64,000 bases of DNA from Axinella damicornis (GCA_963931865.1 OZ007506.1:6713393-6777392); one strand, 5' to 3'. Shown: positions 1 to 11,366, numbered from the stretch's first letter. The notes: generated by a model from the sequence alone, not told the origin. A program made the numbers and translations.

Positions 1-474
1 TGTAACGCTGTTTTGTCTTTCTGATTGCAGGCAGTCATAATTTGGCTGTCTCTCATGCAGTAATAAATGATCAGCATAATTATAATTCTAAAACATAGTG
101 CCTGCATGCAGGATAAGCATGCAGTATCAATCATATCACAATGTAACAGCAGGAAGGCATAAAAGTGATTACAATAACAGTCCGTATAGCTACCTGACAA
201 CCAGGTGTGTCTACTTGGTATGTGTTTACATAGCTAAATAATACGTAGCTATACATCATATTATTATGGGCATGGTTGGCTGAGCACTCACATGAATGCA
301 TACCAACCAATTCATAACTCTAGCCAAAGCATTCAGAAATATGAGACTCATGACATTCCTTATAGACGTCAACTTCACTAGCTGTAATGCTGTGTGTTGA
401 GTACAGTAGCTACAGTGTACCCTGCAGCTCTCAATCGTCTCTGCTGTGGCAATACCACAAACTCAGTACCTGTA
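1..474. other. No gene seen; AT-rich flank
   Basis: I see no coding signal here. An open frame running in from about 394 has only a GTG at its upstream end. From about 401 the sequence is shared with the duplicated copy near 11621, so 401-474 is probably the promoter-proximal or 5' UTR part of the next gene. Confidence 0.6.
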
Positions 475-1122
475 ATGAAGGCAATTGGACTTGGTGTAGC
501 GTGTTGCTTGTTGCTGGTGATTGTCCTTCCTTGGCTGCTAGCCACATGCCTCACTTGGACCTATGCAGAAGTGGGATTTGAAGACGGGTCTGGATCTGGT
601 GACAGCACTGACAACCGTCTTCTTGAGAGGGCGACTGCCATAGTACAGAGTGTTAGCGGTCTGGTTTATGTCACCTACATAAGTTTCGTTCTCTGCTGTA
701 TGTGCTGTTTAGCCGATCATGATGACAGCTGCGTCCACTTTTGTCTGGCAATTGGTGTGGCAGTATTCGGCATAATCCCACTGATAGTTTCAATCGTCTT
801 AATAATAAGCGTAGTCGACAACTCCTATTCCATTGGGCAAACCATCGGAGCTGTCAGTATAGTACTGTGCTTCGTGAGTACCTCCTGCTGCTGCTGTGTA
901 GCACTGTGGGCTCTCTTCTGTGGCTCGGTTGGTGTGGAAAAACATGCAATATTCCCAGCCCCAATTGCATACTTGTCGAAACTGTTGAGGGACGATGAGG
1001 ACTCATGGAGTGGACTCGAAGATCTAGAGGCAGGAAAATCCAAGAAAAAGGCTATCAGCAGCGAGTCAAGTAAGGGCACTAAGCCAGATGACAAGAAGTC
1101 TTCAACTAGCAAAACTGTATAG
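475..1122 (+). CDS. Four-pass, cysteine-rich membrane protein (copy A)
   Basis: Unrecognised 215-residue protein. The ATG at 475 is chosen because it is the start shared with the duplicate at 11695; the frame opens further upstream but without an ATG. Four hydrophobic segments are visible, at residues about 5-28, 60-80, 88-113 and 120-145. The last carries a run of four cysteines. The loop between segments 1 and 2 is acidic and Gly/Ser-rich. The C-terminal tail of about 60 residues is charged and Lys/Ser-rich, so it is probably cytosolic. The topology recalls claudin/tetraspanin-sized proteins, but I see no claudin W-GLW motif and no tetraspanin CCG motif. It appears intronless. The paralogue at 11695 is the same protein with a shortened tail. 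Confidence 0.7.
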   Translation: MKAIGLGVACCLLLVIVLPWLLATCLTWTYAEVGFEDGSGSGDSTDNRLLERATAIVQSVSGLVYVTYISFVLCCMCCLADHDDSCVHFCLAIGVAVFGIIPLIVSIVLIISVVDNSYSIGQTIGAVSIVLCFVSTSCCCCVALWALFCGSVGVEKHAIFPAPIAYLSKLLRDDEDSWSGLEDLEAGKSKKKAISSESSKGTKPDDKKSSTSKTV

Positions 1123-1826
1123 CTATGTAGATACCAACTCTCTTGAGTCAAGAATGCATCTGCTAGCCAGCTAAGACATTTCAGAGTAAACAGCACATGA
1201 TGAAGCACTACCCTACAATTTTTACTGGTGCATGTTTGTATGGTTTTCAGTTGCAATTCCTGTCATTGGAACAGTGATCATCAGTTTGGAAACAATTTGA
1301 CTATAGCTATACTTGTGTGGTGAGAATGGGATCGATACACCACGGTAGATTAGCATGATTAGTGATGTGAAAATAGATAATCGAACATCAGAATAGATAA
1401 TCGAACATCAGGTAAGGGTAGTCTGCGGGGCCACACCCGCACAAGGTCTGGCCCCCGCGAGAGATCAGCTCGAGACTAGCTAGTGACCTTCGAATTTCCA
1501 ACGCTGTACAGATGCTCCTGACAGATGCATAAGATGTTAGCAAAACTGACTGCTCCTAGAGAGCTAGAGCGAAACCTGCTGGGGCCGTGTCCGGAAATCC
1601 TCTCCGTTACCTTCGCTAACTGCGTACGTACAGTACTGATGCACTTCTCTAATCAATTCACATGCAGTTCTCTCAGGCAGCAAATTATGCGCAGCGTAGA
1701 ATCGCACAGTTGCATTTTAATTTTACTTGACCGTCCACCTCTCTTGCTCTAAATTAGCGGAACATGCAGTACGCTATACGCCCTCAGTTAAGCCTTTTGC
1801 ATTCCGCACTGTAGTTCGAGCGTGAA
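1123..1826. other. Intergenic, partly duplicated
   Basis: 1123-1512 is the 3' flank of the membrane protein gene and recurs at 12310-12993. A 20-bp direct repeat (core aatagataatcgaacatca) lies at about 1372-1411. Homology with copy A' stops near 1512. 1513-1826 is unique and short frames in it look random. An ATG at 1827 followed by 34 bp and a canonical donor (gtacag at 1861) could be a first exon of the next gene, but its splice phase fits only an acceptor at about 2000. Confidence 0.5.
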
Positions 1827-1920
1827 ATGGCCTCCAAAGCTCCAAGTTCGGAAGTTCAAGGTACAGCGATTGTAGTTTTCATTCGATGTGCGTTGCCTGC
1901 ACAAGTTTCAAGCGTCATAA

Positions 1921-3140
1921 CATACTACGAAACACTATTATCTATGGTCACTATACGGTGCCCTGAACGTGAAGAATCTTTCCTCTGAGCTGAGTACAGT
2001 TTCCAAATGGTACCAACTAGGGATCAGGCTAGGACTTCAACCTTCTCGGTTGCGTCAGATTGAGCAGGAGGTCCCCACAGATATTGACCGTCGCAAAATT
2101 GAGGTGGTGGATTTATGGCTGCAAAGTACCCCTGCGGCCTCGTGGAAGCACTTTGTAACTGTGCTCAGAGAAATGGGAGATGTGACTACTGCTGAGAGGA
2201 TAGAGCTGAAGTATATCACAGGACCAAGAGGTATGTCTAATATGGCACTGCTGGAGATGAGCTTTGTAGCCCATTGAAGCACACTTCCCTATCCAGAATT
2301 AGACAGGCATAATTTGCATTCCAATACAGAATGTAGTCTTTGCTGAAAAATTTCCCACTCCTGATTTTACCTGCAGCTGATTCCAATCAGGGAGAGACGA
2401 GTAAAGCTACTGCTTTTGCGTCAGAGAATCGGCAAGTTATCAACGAGAAATTTGCAGTTTTTCTGACAAATATCCGTGATAGGATGCTCAAGAAATGCAT
2501 TGACATCGAGAAGTTTCGGTTCTTTGCTGTGACACTCTTCCCTCCAGGAGATTGCATTCCCCCACTCCCCACCAACTTGACCGAAGTCTTTGAAGCCATC
2601 ACCCACCATGGCCTGTGAGATAGTCTCCACTATTCCCCACTTGTGCGAATTGTCCGAAACTTTGGTGCTGGTGATCCTGAGATAGAAGCTTGGATCCGAA
2701 AGTACAAAAAAGATGTGAAGGCATATACCATAGTAACAAGCATCGAAGATTTCATTGACTCCGACCTTGATGCCTGTACTCACCAATCTCAAGTGGACAG
2801 CGCAAAGTATGACCCTTGCTACAACTGTCCGGTGGAATGGAAAACAGATTTTGTCGATCTCTCCCTCCAACATCTCACCGATGTATGGGAGATGTTCTCT
2901 GACCGATATCTAGTGCCTGACTCACCACCAACAGCTTTGCTTGATCGTGTTCGGAAAGGCTGCGTGTCCGTGACATGGCTCGTTCCGTCATACCTGATCC
3001 CTCAACTGATCACGAGAGTGAAAATCGACATCACATTTTTCCAAAAGCACCGTATTCTGAAGGTGACGGTCACTGGTGAGGTTGTCTATGAAGAAGTAGC
3101 CAAGAAAGCCATAGAGGTAACTTTGAAGTATACCCACTAA
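1921..3140 (+). pseudogene. Death-domain protein gene with an in-frame stop
   Basis: Two exons are readable. The first (open from 1921, ending at 2230 before gtatgt) encodes a death domain with the typical helix pattern around WYQLGIRLGL and an LRQIE turn, and ends near the ITGPR segment. The second (2377-3140, acceptor ctgcag) joins in phase 1. It encodes a region with HYSPLVRIVRNFG, followed by a segment around YKKDVKAY, which I associate with sponge death-domain proteins. A TGA at 2616-2618 interrupts this exon where related proteins have Trp, while the same frame stays open for 173 codons after it. One change (TGG to TGA) would explain it. So it is a recent pseudogene, a polymorphic null allele, a recoded stop or a sequence error. 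The 5' end is uncertain. Confidence 0.7.
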
Positions 3141-3206
3141 TTTAGATTAAACTTGTCACATATTATAATGTGGTTATGTGTCCTTGAAAGTACATGTACC
3201 CTACCT

Positions 3207-3323
3207 AGTCTAGCTGCTATAGACCCTCCCTCCCCCCCCCCCGGAAATGAAGAATGTGTTTCCGTTCCTTCATTTCTGGGGGGGGGGGGGGGGGGGGGGG
3301 GAGAGGAGGGTCTAGCAACTAGA
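3207..3323. repeat. Small foldback with C/G homopolymers
   Basis: An inverted repeat. ctatagaccctccct on the left pairs imperfectly with gaggagggtctagcaac on the right. Within it, a C run, a copy of ggaaatgaa and its complement, and a long G run give a nested hairpin. The G run length is probably unreliable in any assembly. Confidence 0.7.
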
Positions 3324-3381
3324 CTACATGTACACCTGCTCTGAAACCACAAAAGTGCAGACAGCAGCCTATAGACAGTAC

Positions 3382-3823
3382 CAGGAGCTTATGAGCGGCG
3401 AAGCCGCAAAGGAGCGTGTAACTCCGGTTCCATCCAAATCCTAATTACTTACGTATTTCCATTTTGGAAGTGCGCAATGCGCGTCATGCGGTCTGTCACC
3501 CACAAAGAAGGTGCCTCCAAACGGTGAGGGGTCCCGGGATCTTCAAATCTACCACGTTTTTGTGGCAAATCACTTTCACTGTCACCCGTTCGCTTGGCCA
3601 TTTCACTGCGGCTAGGCCAAAGGCGCTCCGCTGAGTGCCGTGTCAAATTTCTCCCATCGTTACCACAGAACACGTGGGTTTTTATGTCATCATTATGACG
3701 CTAGATTGAAGAACAGGTTTCCATATTTGGAAGTTCGCTACCTAATAATTTGGATTTGGACGGCACTCGGGCGTATGCGGTAGTTACACGCTCCTTCGCG
3801 GCTTCGCCGCTCATAAGCTCCTG
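3382..3823. mobile_element. MITE with ~42-bp terminal inverted repeats
   Basis: The left end CAGGAGCTTATGAGCGGCGA is repeated inverted at the right end. The match extends about 42 bp with roughly one mismatch. The element is flanked by identical acagtac at 3375-3381 and 3824-3830 (7 bp, or 8 if the shared G is counted). The CAGG start and 7-8 bp duplication are most like hAT elements. An internal minus-strand frame at 3449-3673 has no recognisable transposase. Non-autonomous. Confidence 0.88.
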
Positions 3824-4200
3824 ACAGTACCTAGCCTGCATAGAGGGGACCAAGATGCTGCTGCTGCACAGGGTTTATTGGCTTACTATTGTAACCAGTT
3901 ATTGTCTACACTGGAACCATGGTCTGTTTTGAACCATGATTGTTGCCATTACATGCTTTTCGGAAATTCTGTACAGACCTACAGACCTTGTCTCTCAAGG
4001 ATGTGATTGAATTACATTTGACCAACCTGCAAAGGTCACAAGTTTACTATTGATGAGTTGACATAGCATGCCAAATTGCCAATTAGCCAGCAGGCAATAT
4101 CCAATATGAGGCTTCTAATTACCGGTTAGGGATACTGCATCTTCAGTGGGCATGAATCGGACATTGCGTACATCCGGTGTTGCAATGTGACCACTGTTTA

Positions 4201-4303
4201 GCCTCATTCCCAGGCCTCCGCCCAGATTTTATCTCACAGCCGTGGACGATTTTTCTGCACGGCTGTGAGATAAAATCTGAGCGGAGGCCTGGGAACGAGG
4301 CTA
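4201..4303. mobile_element. GCCTC/GAGGC foldback element, 11-bp TSD
   Basis: A 103-bp near-perfect hairpin with arms of about 45 bp beginning gcctcattcccaggcctccg. It is flanked by the exact 11-bp duplication accactgttta at 4190-4200 and 4304-4314. This is the best-preserved member of the dispersed TAGCCTCGTTCCCAGG family. An 11-bp duplication with long inverted arms suggests a Mutator-like origin. Confidence 0.88.
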
Positions 4304-4450
4304 ACCACTGTTTATGTATACCAGACTGTGATTGAGTGGTGGCAGGTATAGTCCGGATGTTTTATGCCATTGGATGATATATTCTGTAAGCAAGCATCCA
4401 ATACGGAAACCTCAGGCCGGATCACATTCCATAATTGTGTGTTAAACGTA

Positions 4451-4452
<2 letters not shown>

Positions 4453-4491
<39 letters not shown>

Positions 4492-4492
4492 A
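4453..4492. repeat. (TG)n microsatellite
   Basis: About 20 TG units. The cysteine/valine-rich and histidine/threonine-rich frames reading through it are artefacts of the repeat. Confidence 0.95.
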
Positions 4493-4859
4493 TGTAAGCA
4501 TGGTGACCGATCTCTAATTTGTTATACGAGAAGTGGCAAGCAGTAGGTTCTTCCCTCCATCCACAATTTGCCCCATAATTTGAGATGCTGTGCATGTGTA
4601 GCAAGTTGTAGTAAGCTGTGAAACCTGTGTCGGCCATTCACAGGGGCTGCGGAAGCATTTGAGCTTTGGTCAGGCAAAAGAATATAATAGTGGAGGCGTT
4701 ATGCATATACGGATGCTGCGGAGCAGCTGATTGTCCGCGTGAAGCACAGAAAATTTTGGTCAGTAGTAGGCTATCATACAAAATTTAGCAAACCCTTGTA
4801 GGGGTGTCTGGGGGCATGTGGAAATGGCCAACTCCAAATAACATAACGTACACTTCATT

Positions 4860-5253
4860 TAGCCTCGTTCCCAGGGCCACGCACCACTTTCTGTTGCACA
4901 GAAGAACGCGAAGGGCCTGGTATGTTTCCTCACGTGCGTGACGTCGAGGGTAGAAAGGTGGTAGAAAGGACTTAATTGAACGTGGGCAAACTGGGTCTCA
5001 GAACAGCAAGAAGAGCAAAGGTACAAAGTAATTTACCACACGTATCTAGCTAGCTGGGGGCGACTGTCATACACACCAAGCGTTGAACGTGTAGTTGGTT
5101 GAACAATACGCAAAACTTCGCTTTTTCATTCTGAAAATTTTGGCCATTTGTTGATTACGTAATGCTCACATGAGTAAGCATACCAGGCTAGGGCTCTCCC
5201 CGCTTTTCCGTACTGCAAGTGACAAAAAGCTGGGCAGGGCCTGGGAACAAGGC
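4860..5253. mobile_element. Longer member of the TAGCCTCGTTCCCAGG family
   Basis: It begins agcctcgttcccagggcc and ends gggcctgggaacaaggc, with about 390 bp between. Near-identical 11-bp flanks, tacacttcatt and tacacttcgtt, lie at 4849-4859 and 5254-5264. It ends about 90 bp before the ATG of the RING/MATH gene, so it may form part of that gene's promoter region. Confidence 0.75.
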
Positions 5254-5344
5254 TACACTTCGTTAGTTGGCATCCTAGCTAATGGTGTAATAACTGAATG
5301 TATTTACAACCAGCAGAACTGTCCAGTATTGGATTGAGATATTA

Positions 5345-7233
5345 ATGTGGGGTATTCGTACGCTGCAATACCTGCAGGAACCACAGCTTGCTCACCAGAA
5401 GGAAGAACCCATTACCAAGGTAACGATGGGACACGAGGGAGGAGCAGAAATGGGTCAGACACGTGAAAAGTCAGAAACACCAATTCAGAAGGAAAGGTTT
5501 GGAGGATACGATTGTGAATTTGTACAATCACCTCAGAGTGCTTTTCAAACGGAATGTCCGATATGCCACCTGATACTTTGTGAACCGTACCAAGTTACCT
5601 GTTGTGGCACCAACTTCTGCCACACGTGTATTCAACGAGTGCAAGCTTACAATAGCCCCTGTCCAACATGCAGAGAAGACAACTTTGAATTGTTTCCAAA
5701 CAAAGGCTTGAATCGTTCACTGAAGCAGTTGCAACTTTACTGCATACACAGAAAAGACGGTTGCCAATGGAGAGGAGAATTGGGAGAACTAGACCACCAC
5801 TTGAGTGTTGGCAACGAATGCCCACTCACTTCGTTTCCTGTCATAATGTCCATGACCAACTATGTCAAAATGCGAAAATGTAATGGGGAGTGGTACAGCC
5901 CGCCATTTTACACCACCCCACAGGGGTACAAGGTCTGTCTCAAAGTGTATGCTAAAGGTTGGGGTACTGACAAAGGCATTAGTGTCTCAGTGTATGCCTA
6001 CCTGATGCGAGGAGAGTTTGATGACCACCTCAAATGGCCGTTCCGAGGTCGTGTTGTCATCCAGCTCTGCAATCAACTCCAAGACAAGCACCACTTTGGA
6101 CACACCATTGACTTCAGTAGGACAACAGATGCCAGAGTCATCAGTCGAGTGACCGCTACAGAGAGAGCTGAAGCTGGGTTTGGCTTTCATATCGACGTTC
6201 CCTACAAGGACCTCAACTTCAATCCAGTATCCAACTGTCAGTACCTCAAGAATGACTGTCTTCACTTTCAAATTGTTGCCGCGGAGTCACTATCAGAGCC
6301 TGGGGTATTTCCAACTAAACTGACCATGACAAGCTTTGAGCAATACAAATCTGCAGTGACCAGTGGTACTCCCCACTGGATGTGTGGTACTCCCCACCAT
6401 TCTATACCCACCCACAGGGGTACAAGATGCGTCTCAGTGTGGTTGCTAATGGCAGTGGGGATGGCAAAGGGACACATGTCTCAGTGTGTGCCCATCTGAT
6501 GCGAGGAAAGTTCGATGATCACCTCAAATGGCCATTCCGAGGTGATGTTGTCATCCAGCTCTGTAATCAATTCCAAGACAAGTACCACCGTGGATACACC
6601 ATTGACTTCAGTAAAACAACAGATGCCAGAATCATCAGTCGAGTGACCAGCGGTACAACAGCTGAAGGTAGGTTGGGCTGTCCTACCCTCATTCCCCACA
6701 AGGACCTTAACTTCAACCCAACCAACAACTGCCAGTACCTCAAGAACGACTGTCTTCACTTTCAAATTGTTGCTGTGGAGTCACTATCAGAGCCTGGGGT
6801 GCTTCCGACTGAACGGACCATGACAAACATTGCGCAGCACAAGAGAGACAATGACCACTGGTACTCCAATCCATTCTACACCCACCCACAGGGGTACAAG
6901 ATGTGTCTCAGAGTGGATGCTAATGGCTGGGGTACAGGGAAGGGCACACATGTCACATTGTGTGCCTACCTGGTGCGAAGAGAGCTTGTTGATCACCTCA
7001 GATGGCCACTTCGAGGTCATGTTACTATTGCCATACTGAACCAGCTGGAAGATGGCAATCACACCACAATAACTATTCCATTTACTAATACGACGGAGAG
7101 CAAATACATTAGTAGAGTGACGGTAGGAGGAGCTCCAGGTGGGATGGGCTATACCATCATAGCCCACACTGAACTGGACTACAATCCAACTAAGAACTGT
7201 CAGTACCTCAAATACGACTGTCTTCGCTTCTGA
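5345..7233 (+). CDS. RING + TRAF-type zinc finger + three MATH domains, frame broken once
   Basis: A TRAF-like protein and probable E3 ubiquitin ligase or signalling adaptor. The ATG at 5345 opens the frame. A RING finger occupies residues about 71-109 (CPIC, then CCGTNFCHTC, then CPTC; the CC-G-x-x-F-C variant). A partial TRAF-type zinc finger follows at about 126-155. Three tandem MATH-like repeats each begin near WY(S)PPFYT-PQGYK: about 5890-6300, 6383-6790 and 6860-7230. The frame shifts between repeats 1 and 2 at about 6362-6385, where tggtactcccca is present twice. The same disruption is in the duplicate near 13400, so it predates the duplication. Either it is a damaged gene, or repeats 2-3 are reached by an unrecognised splice. 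The stop at 7231 replaces a Gln codon seen in the other copy, trimming the end. Confidence 0.7.
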
Positions 7234-7742
7234 ATTGTTAAAGTAGAAAGTGATAACTTCTCAGTCCACAAATTACACTAAGTGTCTGTGGTCATGTGTG
7301 TATTATGCCCCATTGGTACCAGCTGATTATGCTGCATGTTCTTTTCAAGTTTCTATTTGTACAGTCGTACATGTACGTGTACCTGTTGTATACACAGTAT
7401 ATGACAAGAAGTTAATATTGCCTAGTGTGCATAAATTAATCTTGCATGGTCTGTATTTGACCTATAATAATTATACCATGACTGCCCAAGGTTGTGCAAG
7501 CAACAATTTTATGTATAGTAATAAGGTGGGATGGCAGTGCATGCTATAGGGAAATGCCATCGATCAGCAGAATCTTGCAGTGCAGACTTTATTATAATAC
7601 ATGCACGGAGTGCTTAAAATTATAGCTGTAGGAGGATAAATTCATTAAGGGTCATTTCATCTCCGAACATGCCCCCACTTTCAAGGTGAGCCGGAGGAAG
7701 CAGCATAAATAAAATAAATAAAGACGGGGTAGTTCCAGTACC
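7234..7742. other. Convergent intergenic spacer, duplicated
   Basis: Sits between the MATH gene (plus) and the transporter remnant (minus). It matches 14241-14784 with indels; A' has an extra segment at about 14690-14780. No gene is visible. Short open frames differ between the copies, which argues against coding. Confidence 0.6.
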
Positions 7743-8275
7743 TCAAAACAATTCGGTATGTTCCTCCAGGGTGGTTGGGCTCTTCTCCACCACTCTGACA
7801 GGGCTACTGGAGTCCACACTCCGGACACATGCAGAGTGCAGGCTAGCATCACTCCCAATGTCTTCCTCTTGCACACCACCGTCATCGTTCAACAGCACAA
7901 CCTGACTCTCCATGCGATCAAAGACGACAGTTCCATGAACAGGCCCACCCTGAACAGTGTGAGAACCGTTGAAGTCCGAGTGACTCGATTTGTCCTGTTG
8001 AGACTTTTCATCTTTTAGCTTGTTCCCTCTTGGGTACGCAATCCAGCAGAGGAAGGAAAAGATAAAATTGCCAGCTACTCCGACGATGGCCATAACAACC
8101 GCCCTCCGACTCCACCAGCAAAGTACTTATCGCAGCCGGCCATGCACGGGGAGAAGTATGTGAGGCCTCCTACCCCACACACTGGCTCATAGATTGTGGA
8201 GGTGCAGTTGCAGTCCATATTGCAGGAGGAGGATAGATTGCTACTAAGCGAGCTGTACATGCATGTGCATGTGTG

Positions 8276-8326
<51 letters not shown>

Positions 8327-9222
8327 AGTGTGTGTGTGTGTGTGTGCATGTGTGCACGGGAAAGTTGATTGTAGGATGTGTTTATATTACATTGTCCCCC
8401 CCTCCCCTCTCCAATCCCACCCTCCACACTCACCATCTGCATATTCCCCAATCACTCCAGCTAGATCCAATGTGGGACAGTGGATCAGAAACATGAGCAT
8501 GGGGAGGATGAGGAGGAGAGAAGTGCCCGCATGAAACAGGGACACACGGCGACCATGAAGTGGATGATCAGTGCTCCAGCAATCACACCAGCACCACCCA
8601 TTGGGATAGCTGGGGTGGGTGGGGGGTGAGAGTCTGTTATGTCTACTCAGATGCTGACATAGCGGTAGCAACACACCAAATTCTCTTGCTGCTGAATGCA
8701 GTCATGCACACCTGGCGAAGAGGTGCACTAAGTAGGCAGTGTGAGCCAGTGCAACCCAAACTCCAGGCTAAGAGCTCACAGGAGGACTGACCATGCCTCT
8801 CAGTTTTTAGGCATGGGCACCCGAAGTCCCCACCTGGTCGACCCATTAACTGATACATGAGATATGGCACACACACACACACATACACCACGCACTCACC
8901 CACAGCCCCAACTGCAAGGCTAGCTGTGGAAGCGGTCACCCCAAACTGCGACTCCAGGCAAATGCTGTCATCCCGGACACAATCAGTAGTGCAGACGTGA
9001 TCGACAGAGTGATGAACAACCAGCTGAGACTGGACACAACCACCTTGAAGAGGGTCGGAAAGGTCTTGAGAATGGTGAGAAGATCGGTGTTCTCTTTGGT
9101 GCCATATTTACTCTGGTATGTCTTGACCACCTCTCTCTCCCTCTCCAGTTTCACCAGGTGGCTGTCGGGATGTAGACGTGAAAACAGGAAGAAGGGGATC
9201 GAGGTGAGGATGGATAGAACAC
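7743..9222 (-). pseudogene. Truncated SLCO/OATP transporter copy
   Basis: Homologous to the 3' part of the intact gene at 14785-20690. It keeps the C-terminal tail (7743-8093), the Kazal-like cysteine cluster (about 8106-8256), the next membrane exon (about 8421-8610) and one upstream membrane exon (about 8902-9222). It lacks the ~1 kb corresponding to 15160-16170, so the tail is fused directly to the Kazal exon at about 8112. It has a ~10-bp deletion near 8958 and no first two exons. Beyond 9402 the homology is cut by the 981-bp repeat. This is not a working carrier. Confidence 0.88.
8276..8346. repeat. (TG)n microsatellite in the transporter remnant
   Basis: A TG run next to the Kazal-like exon remnant. 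The matching intron of the intact gene has a similar, longer tract at about 16327-16440, so the tract was present before duplication. Confidence 0.93.
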
Positions 9223-9403
9223 CTGTAGATAGTGAGTAACAAAACTGTCAGACGTCAGCACGGCGATTAAAGAAATCACCAATCAGTGTATGGTACACCG
9301 TAAGTGACATTATGCACAATTTGCACAATAAGAGGCTAAATGAATTCTGGATTTTGGTTAACGCAAGGGTTGAAAGCAGATTGGCCAAAAGGTGCACTGA
9401 CCA

Positions 9404-10386
9404 AAGGTAGGAAGCACGGCATCGGCAAAATCGCGCAATTTTGCTCATGAATAATTAATGAGATGACGTCACTCGCATACGGTTATTTAGAGTTATTCAT
9501 CTGTTTATGTTTTCCCATGGCGGCAACCGGAATAAACAAGGGGGGCTTCTCTCTTTGATGCGGCTAGCGGCCCTTTCGAGTTTCAAATCGGTACTCTGAT
9601 GTGGCCGTGCGGTACTTTGAAGATTTGTTTGAACACTCTTTTTTTTTTTCTTTTTTTTTTTTTTAAGTAAAGAGCTATTCTGGCTTATTGAATGTAGCGA
9701 TGGGCTATCTGAGTGTGAATAGCTAGGTGGAGTGAGCAGGAATGTTTGTGGGTCTGCTGAAGTGGCCGCAGAACAGCCTGGAAAGTGAACAGCATCCGAC
9801 AGCTCCCTGGCCAAGGTACTCTAGAGAGTTGACCTTTCGGCACTACAGGCCCCGCCCATTTTCGTGTTAGGGCGAATTTGGCTGGTTTGGTAGCTGGACT
9901 GGGCTGGTGAGAGGGAGTAGATGTGTGGCCAAAACTCTGTAACCGAGAGGTGAACGTGGAAAAGCATCCCTAGTTTTGCAGGGGGTAGGTTGACCTTTTG
10001 AAGAGTGCCCTTGGCTTGAGTCGGTTTTAGGTGGTGTGCGTGGAATTTTTTTTGAAAGCCTAGGGTAGCCAAACCTCTGTTTTTGAGGGTGGCAGTGAGT
10101 TTTGGGCTGTAGCCTGCAAGTGAGGAGAGCAGGTGGTAAATCCATCCGTAGTTTTTGGGCCTGTTTTGTGTGTGTATTGATGATGGGGTCAGAGTGTGGG
10201 TGGGGCCTTGGAGAGGGTCCAAATTTTCAGTTTCGTAGAGGGCCTTAAAATTGAGTTTTAGGGCATTTTCAAGCAGAGGGAGCAGTTTGATGCAAAGTAT
10301 TGCTGAAACTTGTGTACGCTTTGATGCTGCCCATTTATCCATCAACTTGGTTTCGGAGATCGCGGTACCCATGTTTACTACCTTAA
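9404..10386. repeat. ~981-bp tandem repeat, unit 1
   Basis: Starts aaggtaggaagcac and ends ttactaccttaa, immediately followed by unit 2 with only a few differences. It contains a perfect CRE-like tgacgtca, a T-rich tract at 9639-9664, and a long minus-strand frame (about 9821-10429) conserved in unit 2. The predicted protein matches nothing I know. Its basic, low-complexity look could be chance in a noncoding repeat. Confidence 0.85.
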
Positions 10387-11366
10387 GGTAGGAAGCACGC
10401 CATCGGCGAAATCGCGCAATTTTGCTCATGAATAATTAATGAGATGACGTCACTCGCATACGGTTATTTAGAGTTATTCATCTGTTTACGTTTTCCCATG
10501 GCGGCAACCGGAATAAACAAGGGGGGCTTCTCTCTTTGATGCGGCTAGCGGCCCTTTCGAGTTTCAATCGGTACTCTGATGTGGCCGTGCGGTACTTTGA
10601 AGATTTGTTTGAACACTCTTTTTATTTTTATTTTTATTTTTTTTAAGTAAGAAGCTATTCTGGCTTATTGAATGTAGCGATTGGCTATCTGAGTGTGAAT
10701 AGCTAGGTGGAGTGAGCAGGAATGTTTGTGGGTCTGCTGAAGTGGCCGAAGAACAGCCTGGAAAGTGAACAGCCTCCGACAGCTCCCTGGCCAAGGTACT
10801 CTAGAGAGTTGACCTTTCGGCATTACAGGCCCCGCCCATTTTCGTGTTAGGGCGAATTTGGCTGGTTTGGTAGCTGGACTGGGCTGGTGAGAGGGAGTAG
10901 ATGTGTGGCCAAAACTCTGTAACCGAGAGGTGAACGTGGAAAAGCATCCCTAGTTTTGCAGGGGGTAGGTTGACCTTTTGGAAACTGGCCTTGGCTTGAG
11001 TCGGTTTTAGTTGGTATGCGTGGAATTTTTTTTGAAAGCCTAGGGTAGCCAAACCTCTGTTTTTGAGGGTGGCAGTGAGTTTTGGGCTGTAGCCTGCAAG
11101 TGAGGAGAGCAGGTGGTAAATCCATCCGTAGTTTTTGGGCCTGTTTTGTGTGTGTATTGATGATGGGGTCAGAGTGTGGGTGGGGCCTTGGAGAGGGTCC
11201 AAATTTTCAGTTTCGTAGAGGGCCTTAAAATTGAGTTTTAGGGCATTTTCAAGCAGAGGGAGCAGTTTGATGCAAAGTATTGCTGAAACTTGTGTACGCT
11301 TTGATGCTGCCCATTTATCCATCAACTTGGTTTCGGAGATCGCGGTACCCATGTTTACTACCTTAA
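10385..11366. repeat. ~981-bp tandem repeat, unit 2
   Basis: Head-to-tail with unit 1, offset about 981 bp. The T-rich tract differs in structure (interrupted by A). The minus-strand frame at 10801-11439 is kept with several amino-acid changes. No terminal inverted repeats or transposase-like motifs are visible. The pair sits between duplication copies A and A'. Confidence 0.85.

Larger units (their letters stand above)
401..9402. repeat. Segmental duplication, copy A
   Basis: This block matches about 11621-17509 (copy A') in the same order and orientation: membrane protein gene, MATH repeats, 3' part of an SLCO-like transporter, then a shared intron segment ending in gcactgacc. Copy A alone holds 1513-5970 (death-domain gene, MITEs, RING exon). 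It lacks about 1 kb of the transporter that A' retains at 15160-16170. It ends at 9402, where the 981-bp repeat begins. Divergence is a few percent by eye in the coding parts. Confidence 0.9.

Noticed and set aside
394..474. Upstream extension of the first membrane protein
   Set aside because: The extension would start at GTG, and the duplicated copy does not support it. ATG 475 is shared by both.
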